A DNA stretch of 64,000 bases from contig OZ218951.1 of the NCBI GenBank assembly GCA_965112735.1, positions 3,782,001 through 3,846,000 of the forward strand, in the 5' to 3' direction. The translations under genes were made by a program, and so were the position numbers. This DNA comes from Phaeosaccion multiseriatum (lineage: Eukaryota > Ochrophyta, other classes). Below are positions 10,817 to 19,407 of this stretch, piece after piece. Numbering within the stretch: the stretch's first letter is position 1; every line of letters starts with the position of its first letter. Below the pieces are notes generated by a model. That model was given only the letters and a program-made list of their open reading frames with translations, was not told where the DNA came from and did not search any database.

Positions 10817-12766
10817 ATGTCTCAAGCAGCCACAGCGCAGCTGGGCCATCTCATTCGGCAAGACACTTGCCCCGGCCTCCCCATCGTCGTGACAGGTCGC
10901 CGATGCACAGGGAAAACGACGGCAGTCAAAGCAGCTGTGGAAGAGAGTAGATGTGTTTCGACGTACGTCAATTGCGCTGCTGGGGTGACCTCGCTGCGTA
11001 TGCTATTTGAAGCGGTGTTGGAGCAGCTAACAAGGCCAGATGTTGGTCTCAAGCGCGGAAAGGAGGGCCACTGGAAGGGGCCTGGGCCGCAAGACTTACT
11101 CAACCACCATGTGAGCTTGGGCTTGCCCGCCAGCCAGTCCCCGCCTTTGCCCTTGGCTGCTTCTGGTGCTTCGCGGGTTCGTAGGAGGCAACAACATTGC
11201 ACTTCCTGGGCCTCCTTTTATAGGCAACTTGTGCAGCTGCTATCCAACTCTCGCTCGGCCAAGGTCTGTTTGGTTTTCGACAATGTGGAGTACCTGGCGA
11301 ACTCTTCGGGCGATTCCAGTGAGACTCACACTCTGAGCAGAATGCTGCAGCTGCCGCATCTGCTTTCAGGAGATGCTCTCTGGGACTCGTCTCTTGGTGA
11401 TTTCGTCCTCTGTCCGATCCTTATCAGCAGTCGCCATAACTTGCTGGCGGATATTCCTTCCGACGTACAGCGTGTGAGCGTGAGCTTCCCTCCGTTGTCA
11501 CCTGAGCAGTGCTGCAGAGTTGTAGGTGGAGACGGCCGCTCACCACACAGTTGCAAGGTCGGCCAGAACCATGCAGGATCTCGTCAGCATACGGAAGAGA
11601 TGTCTTTCGGCGGCGACCTTGCTGGCTGCTCTTCGAGTCATGAAGGGCGGTCGGTCTGTAGCGAAGTGCAAGTGTGGGTGGAGCCACACGTCAAGAGAAT
11701 GCGGCTCGCGCTGGAGGACCACATAGAGAGCATCATGTCCGTGTTTGGTCGCACCACCTGTGATACCCACGAGCTTCGAAGGGTGACCCGCGGACTATGG
11801 TCTTCGAATAGGGCAGTCGTAAGCAGTCAGGCTACTGGGAACAACTCACGGGAGTGTCTATTGCCAGAGACGGGGGCACCTGAGGGGGAGGGCACTTTTG
11901 GGAAGCGATTGGCCTTCCGGAAGCGGAAGATGTGGGACAGAAGAGGACGCACTGCGGCAGCAGCAGCAGCAGCACCAGCAGCAGGAAGTGTGGTTGCGAA
12001 ACTGGGTGCAAAAGGCGCTGTCAGCACGGGGGTGAAGCGCGTGTTCGACCTTTCCCAGCCCGAGTTGGCCCGACTCATGATTAATGCTCTCTACAAAGTG
12101 GATCTGACCCCTGCGGGATTGCAGCAGCAGCAGCCTGCAAGGACATCATCAAGCGTTTCCTCAAGGTCGCCAAGCAGTAGCAGAGCGCAATGTTTTCCAC
12201 GCTTTTCCCAGTTTCTGTTGGTGAGCTCGTACCTGGCGGGACGCAATCCGCGAGACTCGGTAAGTTGCTCACGTAGGTGTGCGATACCCAAACCATTACT
12301 TCACCCCCGCCCCCCCTCCCGTGCGGCCCCTTCTAACATGCCACAGAGCGTAGACAAGGCTCTCTTCACTCCTCATCACGGTGGGAAGAAGAAGAAGCGG
12401 AGAAGCGGAGTAGGTCTGGCGGCAAGTGGCACACAAGGGCATACTGGCAAGAGTAATGAAACTGGCGCCGCAGCGCTGGGGAGCGGCGGCAACGCAACCT
12501 TGCGCCCAGGAGGTTTTGCCTTTAGCCTGGAGCGGCTGCTCAGCATTTTCAACTCCCTCCTGTCGTTCCACTACACGGAAAGAACAGGAAACGTGGACCT
12601 TCCCCATCATATTCGGCACTTGATGGGAAGGAAGCTGCTGAGCCTTGCCCTCGTTCAAGCATCGTGGGACCTGGGACAGCTGCGTTTTGTTAGTCACGTG
12701 GACCACAGCTTGGCGTTGTCCATAGCGGATCGCTTGCACATCCCTCTGTCATCATATTCGATATGA
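10817..12766 (+). CDS. ORC5: Origin recognition complex subunit 5
   Basis: AAA+ ATPase subunit of the replication origin recognition complex. Near the N terminus is a Walker A motif (VTGRRCTGKTTAV) and then TYVNCAAGVTSLRMLFEAVL; a Walker B-like CLVFDNVEYL follows, as in ORC5 of animals. The middle holds the helical segment DHIESIMSVFGRTTCDTHEL. The C-terminal half matches the ORC5 C domain: FSQFLLVSSYLAGRNPRDS, the basic HHGGKKKKRRS motif, FSLERLLSIFNSLL and a winged-helix-like end. The reading frame is open throughout (649 codons), yet at least one in-frame intron is likely at 12260-12346 (GTAAGT to CACAG, 87 nt, no stop), since removal brings NPRDS next to SVDKALFTPHHG as in other ORC5 proteins. 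Another is possible near 11111. Low-complexity Ser/Gln and Ala runs lie in the linkers. Confidence 0.88.
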   Translation: MSQAATAQLGHLIRQDTCPGLPIVVTGRRCTGKTTAVKAAVEESRCVSTYVNCAAGVTSLRMLFEAVLEQLTRPDVGLKRGKEGHWKGPGPQDLLNHHVSLGLPASQSPPLPLAASGASRVRRRQQHCTSWASFYRQLVQLLSNSRSAKVCLVFDNVEYLANSSGDSSETHTLSRMLQLPHLLSGDALWDSSLGDFVLCPILISSRHNLLADIPSDVQRVSVSFPPLSPEQCCRVVGGDGRSPHSCKVGQNHAGSRQHTEEMSFGGDLAGCSSSHEGRSVCSEVQVWVEPHVKRMRLALEDHIESIMSVFGRTTCDTHELRRVTRGLWSSNRAVVSSQATGNNSRECLLPETGAPEGEGTFGKRLAFRKRKMWDRRGRTAAAAAAAPAAGSVVAKLGAKGAVSTGVKRVFDLSQPELARLMINALYKVDLTPAGLQQQQPARTSSSVSSRSPSSSRAQCFPRFSQFLLVSSYLAGRNPRDSVSCSRRCAIPKPLLHPRPPSRAAPSNMPQSVDKALFTPHHGGKKKKRRSGVGLAASGTQGHTGKSNETGAAALGSGGNATLRPGGFAFSLERLLSIFNSLLSFHYTERTGNVDLPHHIRHLMGRKLLSLALVQASWDLGQLRFVSHVDHSLALSIADRLHIPLSSYSI

Positions 12767-12905
12767 GATTAAGATTTTCTCAGTCCACAAAGTTTTTCGA
12801 TTCTATCGACTCGTAAACTCGCTCTGCTCGATAAAGGACATGCCTAATAGTAATTATTCATTCCTCAGTCAAAGCACCAATGAAAAAGCCAATTAAAAAA
12901 GCAAT

Positions 12906-14183
12906 ATGAGCAAAGCAAGCCAGAGCAGTGAGAGATGGCGTCTACTGCGTGACTCTCTGCGCGCATCTCTTCGGCCGGACTACCGGGCGGGTGATGTAGA
13001 CTACAAATTGCCAAACCCGACACACGGATTTGCATTGTTCCCGAGAAGGTAAGGAAAAGGAAGGAAGAGGGTGGATACGGCGGTTGGGAAGTGGTTGGGA
13101 AATGCAGGAGCAGAAGTTTCTTGACGCTCTGTAACTTGGGGTCCCCTCCTCTTCCTCGTCCTTGCAGGAAGGTGGAAGATCAGAATGTGGAGAAGTGCGG
13201 CAACGGTCTTGCAATCTTTGAGTACACCATGCCGTGTGGGGCGAGAGTGTTGACGCGCGAATATGAGAACGGCGCTGCAGCAGGGGGGCGGACGCTGAGC
13301 ATTCAGGTTCGAATTTGGCTCCTTCGGGAGGTCCCCCGGTTCCGAGCCTCCTTGTTCGATATTTCCTTACCGTCAGACCCCTCCCCCCGCAGGAAATCTT
13401 TTCGCACAGACTCCATGGCGTGGACAACACAGGGAATGTGCGCGTGTGGGCCGCGGAGCAAGTGCTGCTCCGTGTGCTGCTGCTCTCTGCGGGAAACGAG
13501 GCAGGCGGGCCAATACCGAGCTGTTGGACAGCAGCCTTTGCCACGCAAAAGTGTCCTGCTGTCTCGGGGAGGCTGCTGGAAATCGGGGCAGGTATGACAG
13601 GGCTAGCGGGGCTTGGAATGGCTGCTGCTGTTGCAAAAGGTGTGGCGCCAACTCTGTCGCAAGTCGTGGTCACCGACGGGAACCCTGACGCAGTCATGAA
13701 TATGGAGAAATGTGTTGAACTTAACCGTGCTGCTGGAGGATTTGGCTGCGAGGTATCTGCTCACAAACTCCTGTGGCAGGCGTCTGCTGGCGCGAACAAA
13801 GGGAAATTCGATATTGTTATAGGGGCTGACTGCCTCTTTTTCAAGGTAGGCTGCTCTGCGCTTTCTCTTCTAGTCGCCACGAATTCGAATGACGATCTCC
13901 TGTCCCTTGATCACTCTCCCAGGATTATCATGCCGATTTGGTCGGTCTCTTGAGGAATCTCTTGACTCGAGAGGGCCTCGTGGTTCTCTGCCAACCGCGG
14001 AGGGGGTCTACCACATCCCTTTTCCTGGCCCAAGCAGAGCCCTACTTTCACTACGTGGAGGTGGACAGCTACGATGAGGAAGTGGGTCGGCTCGACCAGG
14101 ACTACCAAAGAAACGCAGGAGAGAGCTATGACCGGGATATACACTATCCCCTCCTCATCTTGATGCGTCTCAAGCTGCTGTAG
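12906..14183 (+). CDS. CAMKMT: Calmodulin-lysine N-methyltransferase
   Basis: Four exons with matching phases: 12906-13048, 13168-13306, 13393-13845 and 13923-14183, giving 331 residues. It is a class I SAM-dependent methyltransferase of the lysine methyltransferase 16 family. Diagnostic blocks are GVDNTGNVRVWAAEQVLL, motif I LLEIGAGMTGLAGLGMA, VVVTDGNPDAVMN, the post-motif FDIVIGADCLFF and the C-terminal DRDIHYPLLILMRLK. These match the order and wording of animal and plant CaMKMT, which trimethylates Lys115 of calmodulin. The likely substrate, calmodulin, is encoded 30 kb away in this same window and keeps that lysine. The N-terminal region (RPDYRAGDVDYKLPNPTHGF) is typical of the family's ordered N-terminal part. 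Convergent with TMEM138. Confidence is high from motif order. Confidence 0.9.
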
Positions 14184-14344
14184 TCCCCTGGTGCTGCTGC
14201 GCCTGCTCCTGCTGCTGCTGTGCTGCTATGGTGGTGCTATTGTGGCGGTGCGCGACCTACTGCTACGCACAAGATGCGAGGTGGCCCTCTTCCCCTCCCA
14301 AGACGCGAGTTGTCCCTTCTGCTCAGCGGGGGAGGTGGGTGGGG

Positions 14345-15327
14345 TCACAGCGAATGAGCGCGAGCTGCTCGCCCTGCAATTGCTCCTTCGCGCTGCAATG
14401 TTCCTTCACGCACAGTGAAACTACGAAGCGGTCTTTCTTGCGGGCTTCGCGTCTTTTGGGGTCTCCAGTCGGCAACAAGCCAGCCACCGTCCGCGGAAAG
14501 CACGGGGCCGCGTGGGGGGGGGGGCATGGCGCCTTGCTCAACCAGGCCCTCGATTCTGAAACTGCACCCATGCGTCTTTCCGATAGAATTGCGGGTCGCC
14601 TAACTTGAAAGCAGCACGCATGTTGGTGACGTACGAGATGGACGCGACTGCGTTGGCGACACGGAGGGGAGAGCGGCACGAAAGAACAAGAGAGAGATCG
14701 TTCATGAGGTTACCGCACTGGTGACGCGTCGGTAACGCTCTTCAATCCCACCTAGCTTGTGAAGAATGGAGAAGGGTGCGTAGGCTGGCAGATCCCAAAT
14801 CTCCCAGATGCCGAGGCCGTCATTCCTGATCATTATCGTCTGTTGAACCCATGCAGGGAGAGAGAAGTGTTTTATTCGGCACCGGCAACACAGAAAACGC
14901 CCACTTCCCCCCGCCATTCTCCCTACTCACCACTTTCGTGCCGTAGATCAACCCAGTCATGAGCAAGTACACGGCATTGACCAGATACGCAGACATGTAT
15001 TGATACACCAAGAGTCCCATGAGACCCACACGGAACGGGTACGTGTCGAACATCATGACAAACAGACTCAGGAAGATGCTGATCTGCACAAACATCTGAA
15101 GCCTGAGGTCCAAGCAGGGCAGGGTAGTGAGTTTCAGAGCATTGAAGACGGGAGGGAGGGGAGGGGATAGGAACGTACCCCAGAATTAAAGCCAGAAGCG
15201 TGTCCCCACTGTTATCTGCTCTTTCATAGTCGTCATACTCGACAGAGCTATTCAGAATGATATCAATGAGAATGAGGAGTATCATCAGGTAGAGCTTCGC
15301 CCGGAACCAGGCATTGTCCAGCGCCAT
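14345..15327 (-). CDS. TMEM138: TMEM138-like transmembrane protein (ciliary transition zone family)
   Basis: Multi-exon gene read from the ATG at 15327. Exon 1 gives MALDNAWFRAKLYLMILLIL and a membrane segment, ending at a GTACGT donor near 15181. Exon 2 begins LQMFVQISIFLSLFVMMFDT and continues FRVGLMGLLVYQYMSAYLVN, the second and third membrane segments. Exon 3 carries GIWEIWDLPAYAPFSILHKL and ERYRRVTSA, and the last exon starts LGDPQFYRKDAW. The LGDPxFYxxxxW ending after a Tyr/Arg-rich stretch is the TMEM138 hallmark. In animals TMEM138 acts at the ciliary transition zone with TMEM216 and related proteins. The C-terminal tail beyond the hallmark is about 70 residues and Pro/Arg-rich, longer than in animals. 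It shares a 97-bp promoter region with AKTIP. The exact splice before LGDP is tentative. Confidence 0.78.
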
Positions 15328-15424
15328 AGGGGGGATTGGGAGACGGGGCGTCCTCGCAACGGTCTGGCTAAAAGTAAAGTTTAGGGCCACCCCTTCAAAG
15401 ACCCCTGAAGTCACAGAGAGGACC
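15328..15424. promoter_or_regulatory. Shared divergent promoter, TMEM138 and AKTIP
   Basis: 97 bp between two opposed start codons. Co-regulation is inferred from arrangement only; no clear core-promoter element is recognised. Confidence 0.45.
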
Positions 15425-16208
15425 ATGGCGGAGGATAGCGATGCACTGAAAGACTACAAGCTTGTCATCGAGTACCAGCACCTGAAGCAAATGGCACCAG
15501 GAGGCGTGTATGTGATTCCCGCATTCGACGACAATCGGACCTGGTTTGGGGTAATTTTCGTGCGAAGGGGACTTTACAGCAAAGGTAGGTGCAGAAAAAG
15601 TTGTCTCCTCTCCCTCTCTCTCTCTCTATATATATATATTATATATATACATATATCTATCTATCTATTTGTCTCACTCACTTGTTTGTGGGACTGTCTT
15701 TTGCGGGAGATTTGTCTTCTTTGAGATCCTCTCCTTCACTCTCCCCTCCTCCTGTCTTTTGCGTGGGATAGGCATTTTCAAGTTCACCGTGAAGCTGCCA
15801 CCCGAGTATAATGACGTCAACACTTGGCCGCGGGTCACTTTCACTTCTGCGGTACCCTTTAATCCGCTGGTGGACGCCAAAACGGGAGAGCTTGACATCA
15901 AAGCCGGGTTTCCTGTCTGGGACCCCGCGAAGAACTACATGGTGAATGCGCTGGTCTTTGTGAAGAAGATCTTTTACATGAAAGACTTTGACTTGGCGTC
16001 ACCAGTCAACCCCGAGGCGCAAAGACTGTTTCGCACAGACAAGCAAGGTTTCTTGAAGGAGGTGGGCGAGTGTGTGCGCGTATCGCGGGATCGCGTGTAC
16101 CACAATGAGGAGGGAGCATCGCTGAACTTCTCCGAGCCAAAAGCAGCTCATGAGCAACTTCGAGAGTGCATAATGAAGAGGACCTCGGAACCTGGGCCAG
16201 CGGTGTGA
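15425..16208 (+). CDS. AKTIP: AKTIP/FTS-like E2 variant (FTS-Hook-FHIP complex)
   Basis: Two exons, 15425-15584 and 15772-16208, joined across a 187-nt intron, giving 198 residues. The fold is a ubiquitin-conjugating-enzyme variant: GGVYVIPAFDDNRTWFGVIF, then RRGLYSKGIFKFTVKLPPEY, then PFNPLVDAKTGELDIKAGF and SPVNPEAQRLFRTDKQGF. The position where active E2 enzymes have the catalytic Cys reads TGELDIK here, so it is expected to be inactive as an E2, as in animal FTS. FTS joins Hook and FHIP proteins in an adaptor that links vesicles to dynein. The intron holds TC, TA and TATC microsatellites at about 15605-15667. It is head-to-head with TMEM138 and ends 63 bp from the convergent gene at 16272. 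Confidence 0.88.
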
Positions 16209-16271
16209 TGGTCCTGCCTGTCCTCGATCGGCTGCCAGGTATTCAGGTAAAGAGGGGGGGGATGGTGGTCT

Positions 16272-18317
16272 TCAACCCCACCAGCCTCTTTTGGTCTTCT
16301 TCTTCTTCTTCTTCACATCAGCGTCGCTGCTTCTCGGTGGCGTTGCTTCCTTTTCCCCGCCGCGGTTCTCTTCTCCCTTCACTACTTTTCTCGCCTGCTT
16401 GTCATTATCTTCCTCCCTCTGCTGTGCCTCCCCCCCCTCCTTCTCCTCGTCCTCCTCCCCGTCGTCGTCTGCCCCCCCCTCCGCCTCCTCCTTTCCCCTG
16501 TCTTGTCCGTGCTGATCCTCCTTCTTCTCTCCCCTCTGCTGATGCTTCTCTTGCCCTTCCCTGTCCCCCTGCTGATCCTTCTGCTGATGCTCCTGCCCCC
16601 CCCCCTGCTGCTGCTGTGGTGGTGTTTCGCGTCTCGCTTGGCTGCATGAAGAAGAGCCTCCTGTCCCCGCGGACGGCCCGTCAAGGATATTTTCAAACAA
16701 CTCTGCAGCCTCGCAGAATGATGGGCCGACAACGCTGAGAGAAAGCCCCTCCCCCACTCGGAGCTTGTCGCGCAATCTGGGCATTACCTGCTCGAACCTT
16801 TCTTGCAAGGCATGCACGCTTATGAACGGGCCTTGGCTCTTCAAGACTGCTTGCATCCCTTCAAAACTGTTGCAAGCGCAGAGGGGATCCTGGAGGATGG
16901 AAATCGTCATGCCCGCCAATAGGGGTATTACAATCTCAAATCCTGCAATGACCGCTTGATCCCAGGCAAACAGGCACGCCTCTCCGCTGACCCACCCTAC
17001 CAAGGCTTGCCGCACCAGTGGGCCAAGCAGAGAAGCTAGGGCCTCACAGCTCGCAGCTGCAGGAGCAGCCGTCTTTTCGGCGGGAGCAGCACCCTCTATT
17101 GCGACAGTAGTGGCAGTGTTGCTTTGGGAAGAACGCTTCGCCGCCCCCGCCCTCTTTTGATGTAGTTTCGAAATGTGCCCCGTTAAAATGGAGTTGACTG
17201 AGTCGTGCACAACGCTACCCCATACTCGCCAATGCGTCGCACAAAGCTGGAGAGGGCCATCGCGGCTCTCCAAAAGGGCCTCGAAAGTCTCGACCAGTGC
17301 AGGCAGCACTTGGGACGATGAAGTGTAGCCTCTCGCCGCGGAAATATTCGGGGTCTCTACAACAGCCACAGCAGCGGCGGCACTAGCCCCCAACCCCCCG
17401 CCCAAATCTCCTCCTTCCGCGCCAACGACCCGTAGCAATGGAACTACCCAATAGTAGGCCTCCTCTGGCAAGCGCACATCAACGTTGCTGGACGTTTCGT
17501 GGTAGGACAAGACGGTCTTCATGAGGATGAGGACGTGGTTGTTGCAGGGTATGATTTTGCTGGCCTGAACGCGGCCCATTTCAAGCAGGGCTTGACACCG
17601 CTGCGAAATACTCACATCTTTGCGAGATATGATTGCAGCTTGATCCTTGGCGGACAGGATTTCAAAGCCTCTCCGCGCTTTGGTGTGCTGCAATACTCGC
17701 CTCCAAACAGAAGGCTGGAGTCGCGCAGGCAGAGCCCTGCCAAGAAAGAGGCGGAGAGCAGCCTGTGGACCGCTTCTGTCTAGCAGACAGGAGACGCCGC
17801 TCTCCGCCGACCTCAAAATCTCCTGTAAAAACAGCGCCTCTTCCGATCCAGCAGCCACCAGAGCCGCGGTTGAGTCGCTGGCAAGCTTCCTTCTGGTGGC
17901 CAAGGCCACATTCAAGCCCGCCCCTGCTGCCGTAGCAGGCTCAGTCTTACCCTCGTCCACGCTCCGTAACGTTGCCACTCTCCTACGCGCTTCTCGACTA
18001 ATGGCCTCGTCGATTACCCTGCTAAACTGCCACTCGAAGGCCCGATAGATCCTGGAGGCCCCGTTCGCCTCCCTGGCCATCTCATGATGCACGCCCTCAC
18101 AAAGCGCCATTAGTTCCGCATCATCAAGCCGCCCCAAATCTCCGCTGTTCCGCGTCTCTGAAAGCTGCCTGAAGACCTCAGAGCAGAGCAAGTCCCACAC
18201 GGGAGACGATTTGATGCAGCTGCTCGCGTCCTCTACCCAATCCTCCATGGAAAAATGAAAAATGCATCCTCCAAAGGTGTAACGAAAATCCGACGGCATT
18301 TTCCTTCCTTCCTTCAT
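16272..18317 (-). CDS. Unrecognised 681-residue protein, possibly TBC-like, with a charged acidic/basic tail
   Basis: A single long open frame from ATG 18317. I do not recognise the family with certainty. The middle has LFLGRALPARLQPSVWRRVL, then EEAYYWVVPLLRVV and further on CLFAWDQAVIAGFEIVIPLL, which loosely recalls the layout of Rab-GAP TBC domains (an Arg-Trp start, a later F/W-W-D-Q helix). The TBC catalytic IxxDxxR and YxQ fingers were not found, so GAP activity is not supported. The last 130 residues are extremely rich in Gln, Glu, Asp and Lys and end in a basic KKKKKKTKRGWWG. The tail codons lie in a pyrimidine-rich stretch of the plus strand (16290-16620). It is head-to-head with the Rab32-like gene, 180 bp apart. 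A TBC role next to a Rab gene would be attractive but is speculation. Confidence 0.6.
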   Translation of the reverse strand: MKEGRKMPSDFRYTFGGCIFHFSMEDWVEDASSCIKSSPVWDLLCSEVFRQLSETRNSGDLGRLDDAELMALCEGVHHEMAREANGASRIYRAFEWQFSRVIDEAISREARRRVATLRSVDEGKTEPATAAGAGLNVALATRRKLASDSTAALVAAGSEEALFLQEILRSAESGVSCLLDRSGPQAALRLFLGRALPARLQPSVWRRVLQHTKARRGFEILSAKDQAAIISRKDVSISQRCQALLEMGRVQASKIIPCNNHVLILMKTVLSYHETSSNVDVRLPEEAYYWVVPLLRVVGAEGGDLGGGLGASAAAAVAVVETPNISAARGYTSSSQVLPALVETFEALLESRDGPLQLCATHWRVWGSVVHDSVNSILTGHISKLHQKRAGAAKRSSQSNTATTVAIEGAAPAEKTAAPAAASCEALASLLGPLVRQALVGWVSGEACLFAWDQAVIAGFEIVIPLLAGMTISILQDPLCACNSFEGMQAVLKSQGPFISVHALQERFEQVMPRLRDKLRVGEGLSLSVVGPSFCEAAELFENILDGPSAGTGGSSSCSQARRETPPQQQQGGGQEHQQKDQQGDREGQEKHQQRGEKKEDQHGQDRGKEEAEGGADDDGEEDEEKEGGEAQQREEDNDKQARKVVKGEENRGGEKEATPPRSSDADVKKKKKKTKRGWWG

Positions 18318-18497
18318 TTTTTAGACTCGTACAAGGTGGTGCTTCGGGCTGCGCCCTCGGCAGGGTGGAGGAGGAGGAGAGAAGAGGGTTGGAGTTGGCA
18401 AGAAGTGGGAGAAGGGAGAGTGGAGGAGAGGAATAGACTCGTAATAATCTACCAAAATCAGAAAGGGGGGGTCGGATGAGAAGGAGAACCCCCCCAA

Positions 18498-19385
18498 ATG
18501 GCTGTTGTTGCTCTCAGCCCCACCAGAGTCCGAGAACTTGTTACGGCGAAGGGCACGAATGAAGGAAGAAGGGCGCCCACCTTGAGGGGGGGCGGCCCCC
18601 CTAGAGATGAGATTGACGACGACTTGTTTGGGTACGAGAGCGAAGAAGAGCCAGAGCACGATGGTAGCGGGGGTCAGGCTTGTGCCAGATCAACCACTGA
18701 CACTGAGTGGGCAGCTGCTCTCCCTGAGGAAAGTCCCCTGCGACCAACGATGACTGCGAAAGTTCTGGTTCTGGGCGACACGAGGTGCGGCAAGACCTCG
18801 ATTATCAAGAGGTGGGTTCGAGATACATTCTCTGCCGCTTACGGCACGACTCTTGGAGCGGACTACTTCAAGAAGGACATAATCGTCCGCTCGCGCTGCA
18901 TTCGCTTCCAGATCTGGGATATTGCAGGACAGGATCGCTTCAAAAAGATCACAAGGGGGGTTTATAAGCGTGCGTTGGGAGCGATAGTTGTGTGCGACGT
19001 CACGCGGGAAGGCACCTTTGACTCCGTGGCGGAGTGGAAGAGTGAACTCGACGCGTGGCGGCTGATGGAACAAGATCGCGGCCTCTCATCGCAGAGTTTT
19101 GTTGTACACTTGGTGGCGAATAAGATTGACTTGTTGGAGGGAGATGCTCAGGACTCGGCTCTTCTTGGCGCGCGTCTCCAACGAATGGCCCAAGAGCACG
19201 GCTTTTCAGGATGGCACATAGTTTCTGCCAAAAACAGTTTCAATCTTGCCGCAGCGATGGAGATTATCCTCAGCGACGTCATATTATCCCAGGCGCCTTC
19301 CTCCTCTGCCCGGGAGCAGAGTGGCGATAGCTTCAAGCTTACTCCGCACGCATCTTTCGGAGAAAGGAAAGGGTGCTGTGTATGA
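18498..19385 (+). CDS. RAB32: Rab32-like small GTPase with an acidic N-terminal extension
   Basis: Intronless, 295 residues. The GTPase domain starts at residue 85 (alternative ATG at 18750) with the P-loop VLGDTRCGKTS, switch I GTTLGADYF, switch II WDIAGQDRF, NKID and SAK motifs. WDIAGQ in place of the usual WDTAGQ, together with YKRALGAIVVCDVTREGTF and HGFSGWHIVSAKNSFNL, is the Rab32/38 pattern; that group acts in traffic to lysosome-related organelles. The C terminus is GCCV, a prenylation signal. The 84 residues before the domain are Glu/Asp-rich and unrelated to known Rabs; if translation starts at 18750 they belong to the leader. The 3' end lies only 22 bp from the convergent UBA-rhomboid gene. 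Confidence 0.88.
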   Translation: MAVVALSPTRVRELVTAKGTNEGRRAPTLRGGGPPRDEIDDDLFGYESEEEPEHDGSGGQACARSTTDTEWAAALPEESPLRPTMTAKVLVLGDTRCGKTSIIKRWVRDTFSAAYGTTLGADYFKKDIIVRSRCIRFQIWDIAGQDRFKKITRGVYKRALGAIVVCDVTREGTFDSVAEWKSELDAWRLMEQDRGLSSQSFVVHLVANKIDLLEGDAQDSALLGARLQRMAQEHGFSGWHIVSAKNSFNLAAAMEIILSDVILSQAPSSSAREQSGDSFKLTPHASFGERKGCCV

Positions 19386-19407
19386 TACAGTGGTCGGGCA
19401 TGATCTC

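Noticed and set aside
16272-18317. Firm call as a Rab-GAP (TBC) protein
   Set aside because: Only a loose layout resemblance; the catalytic Arg and Gln finger motifs were not found.
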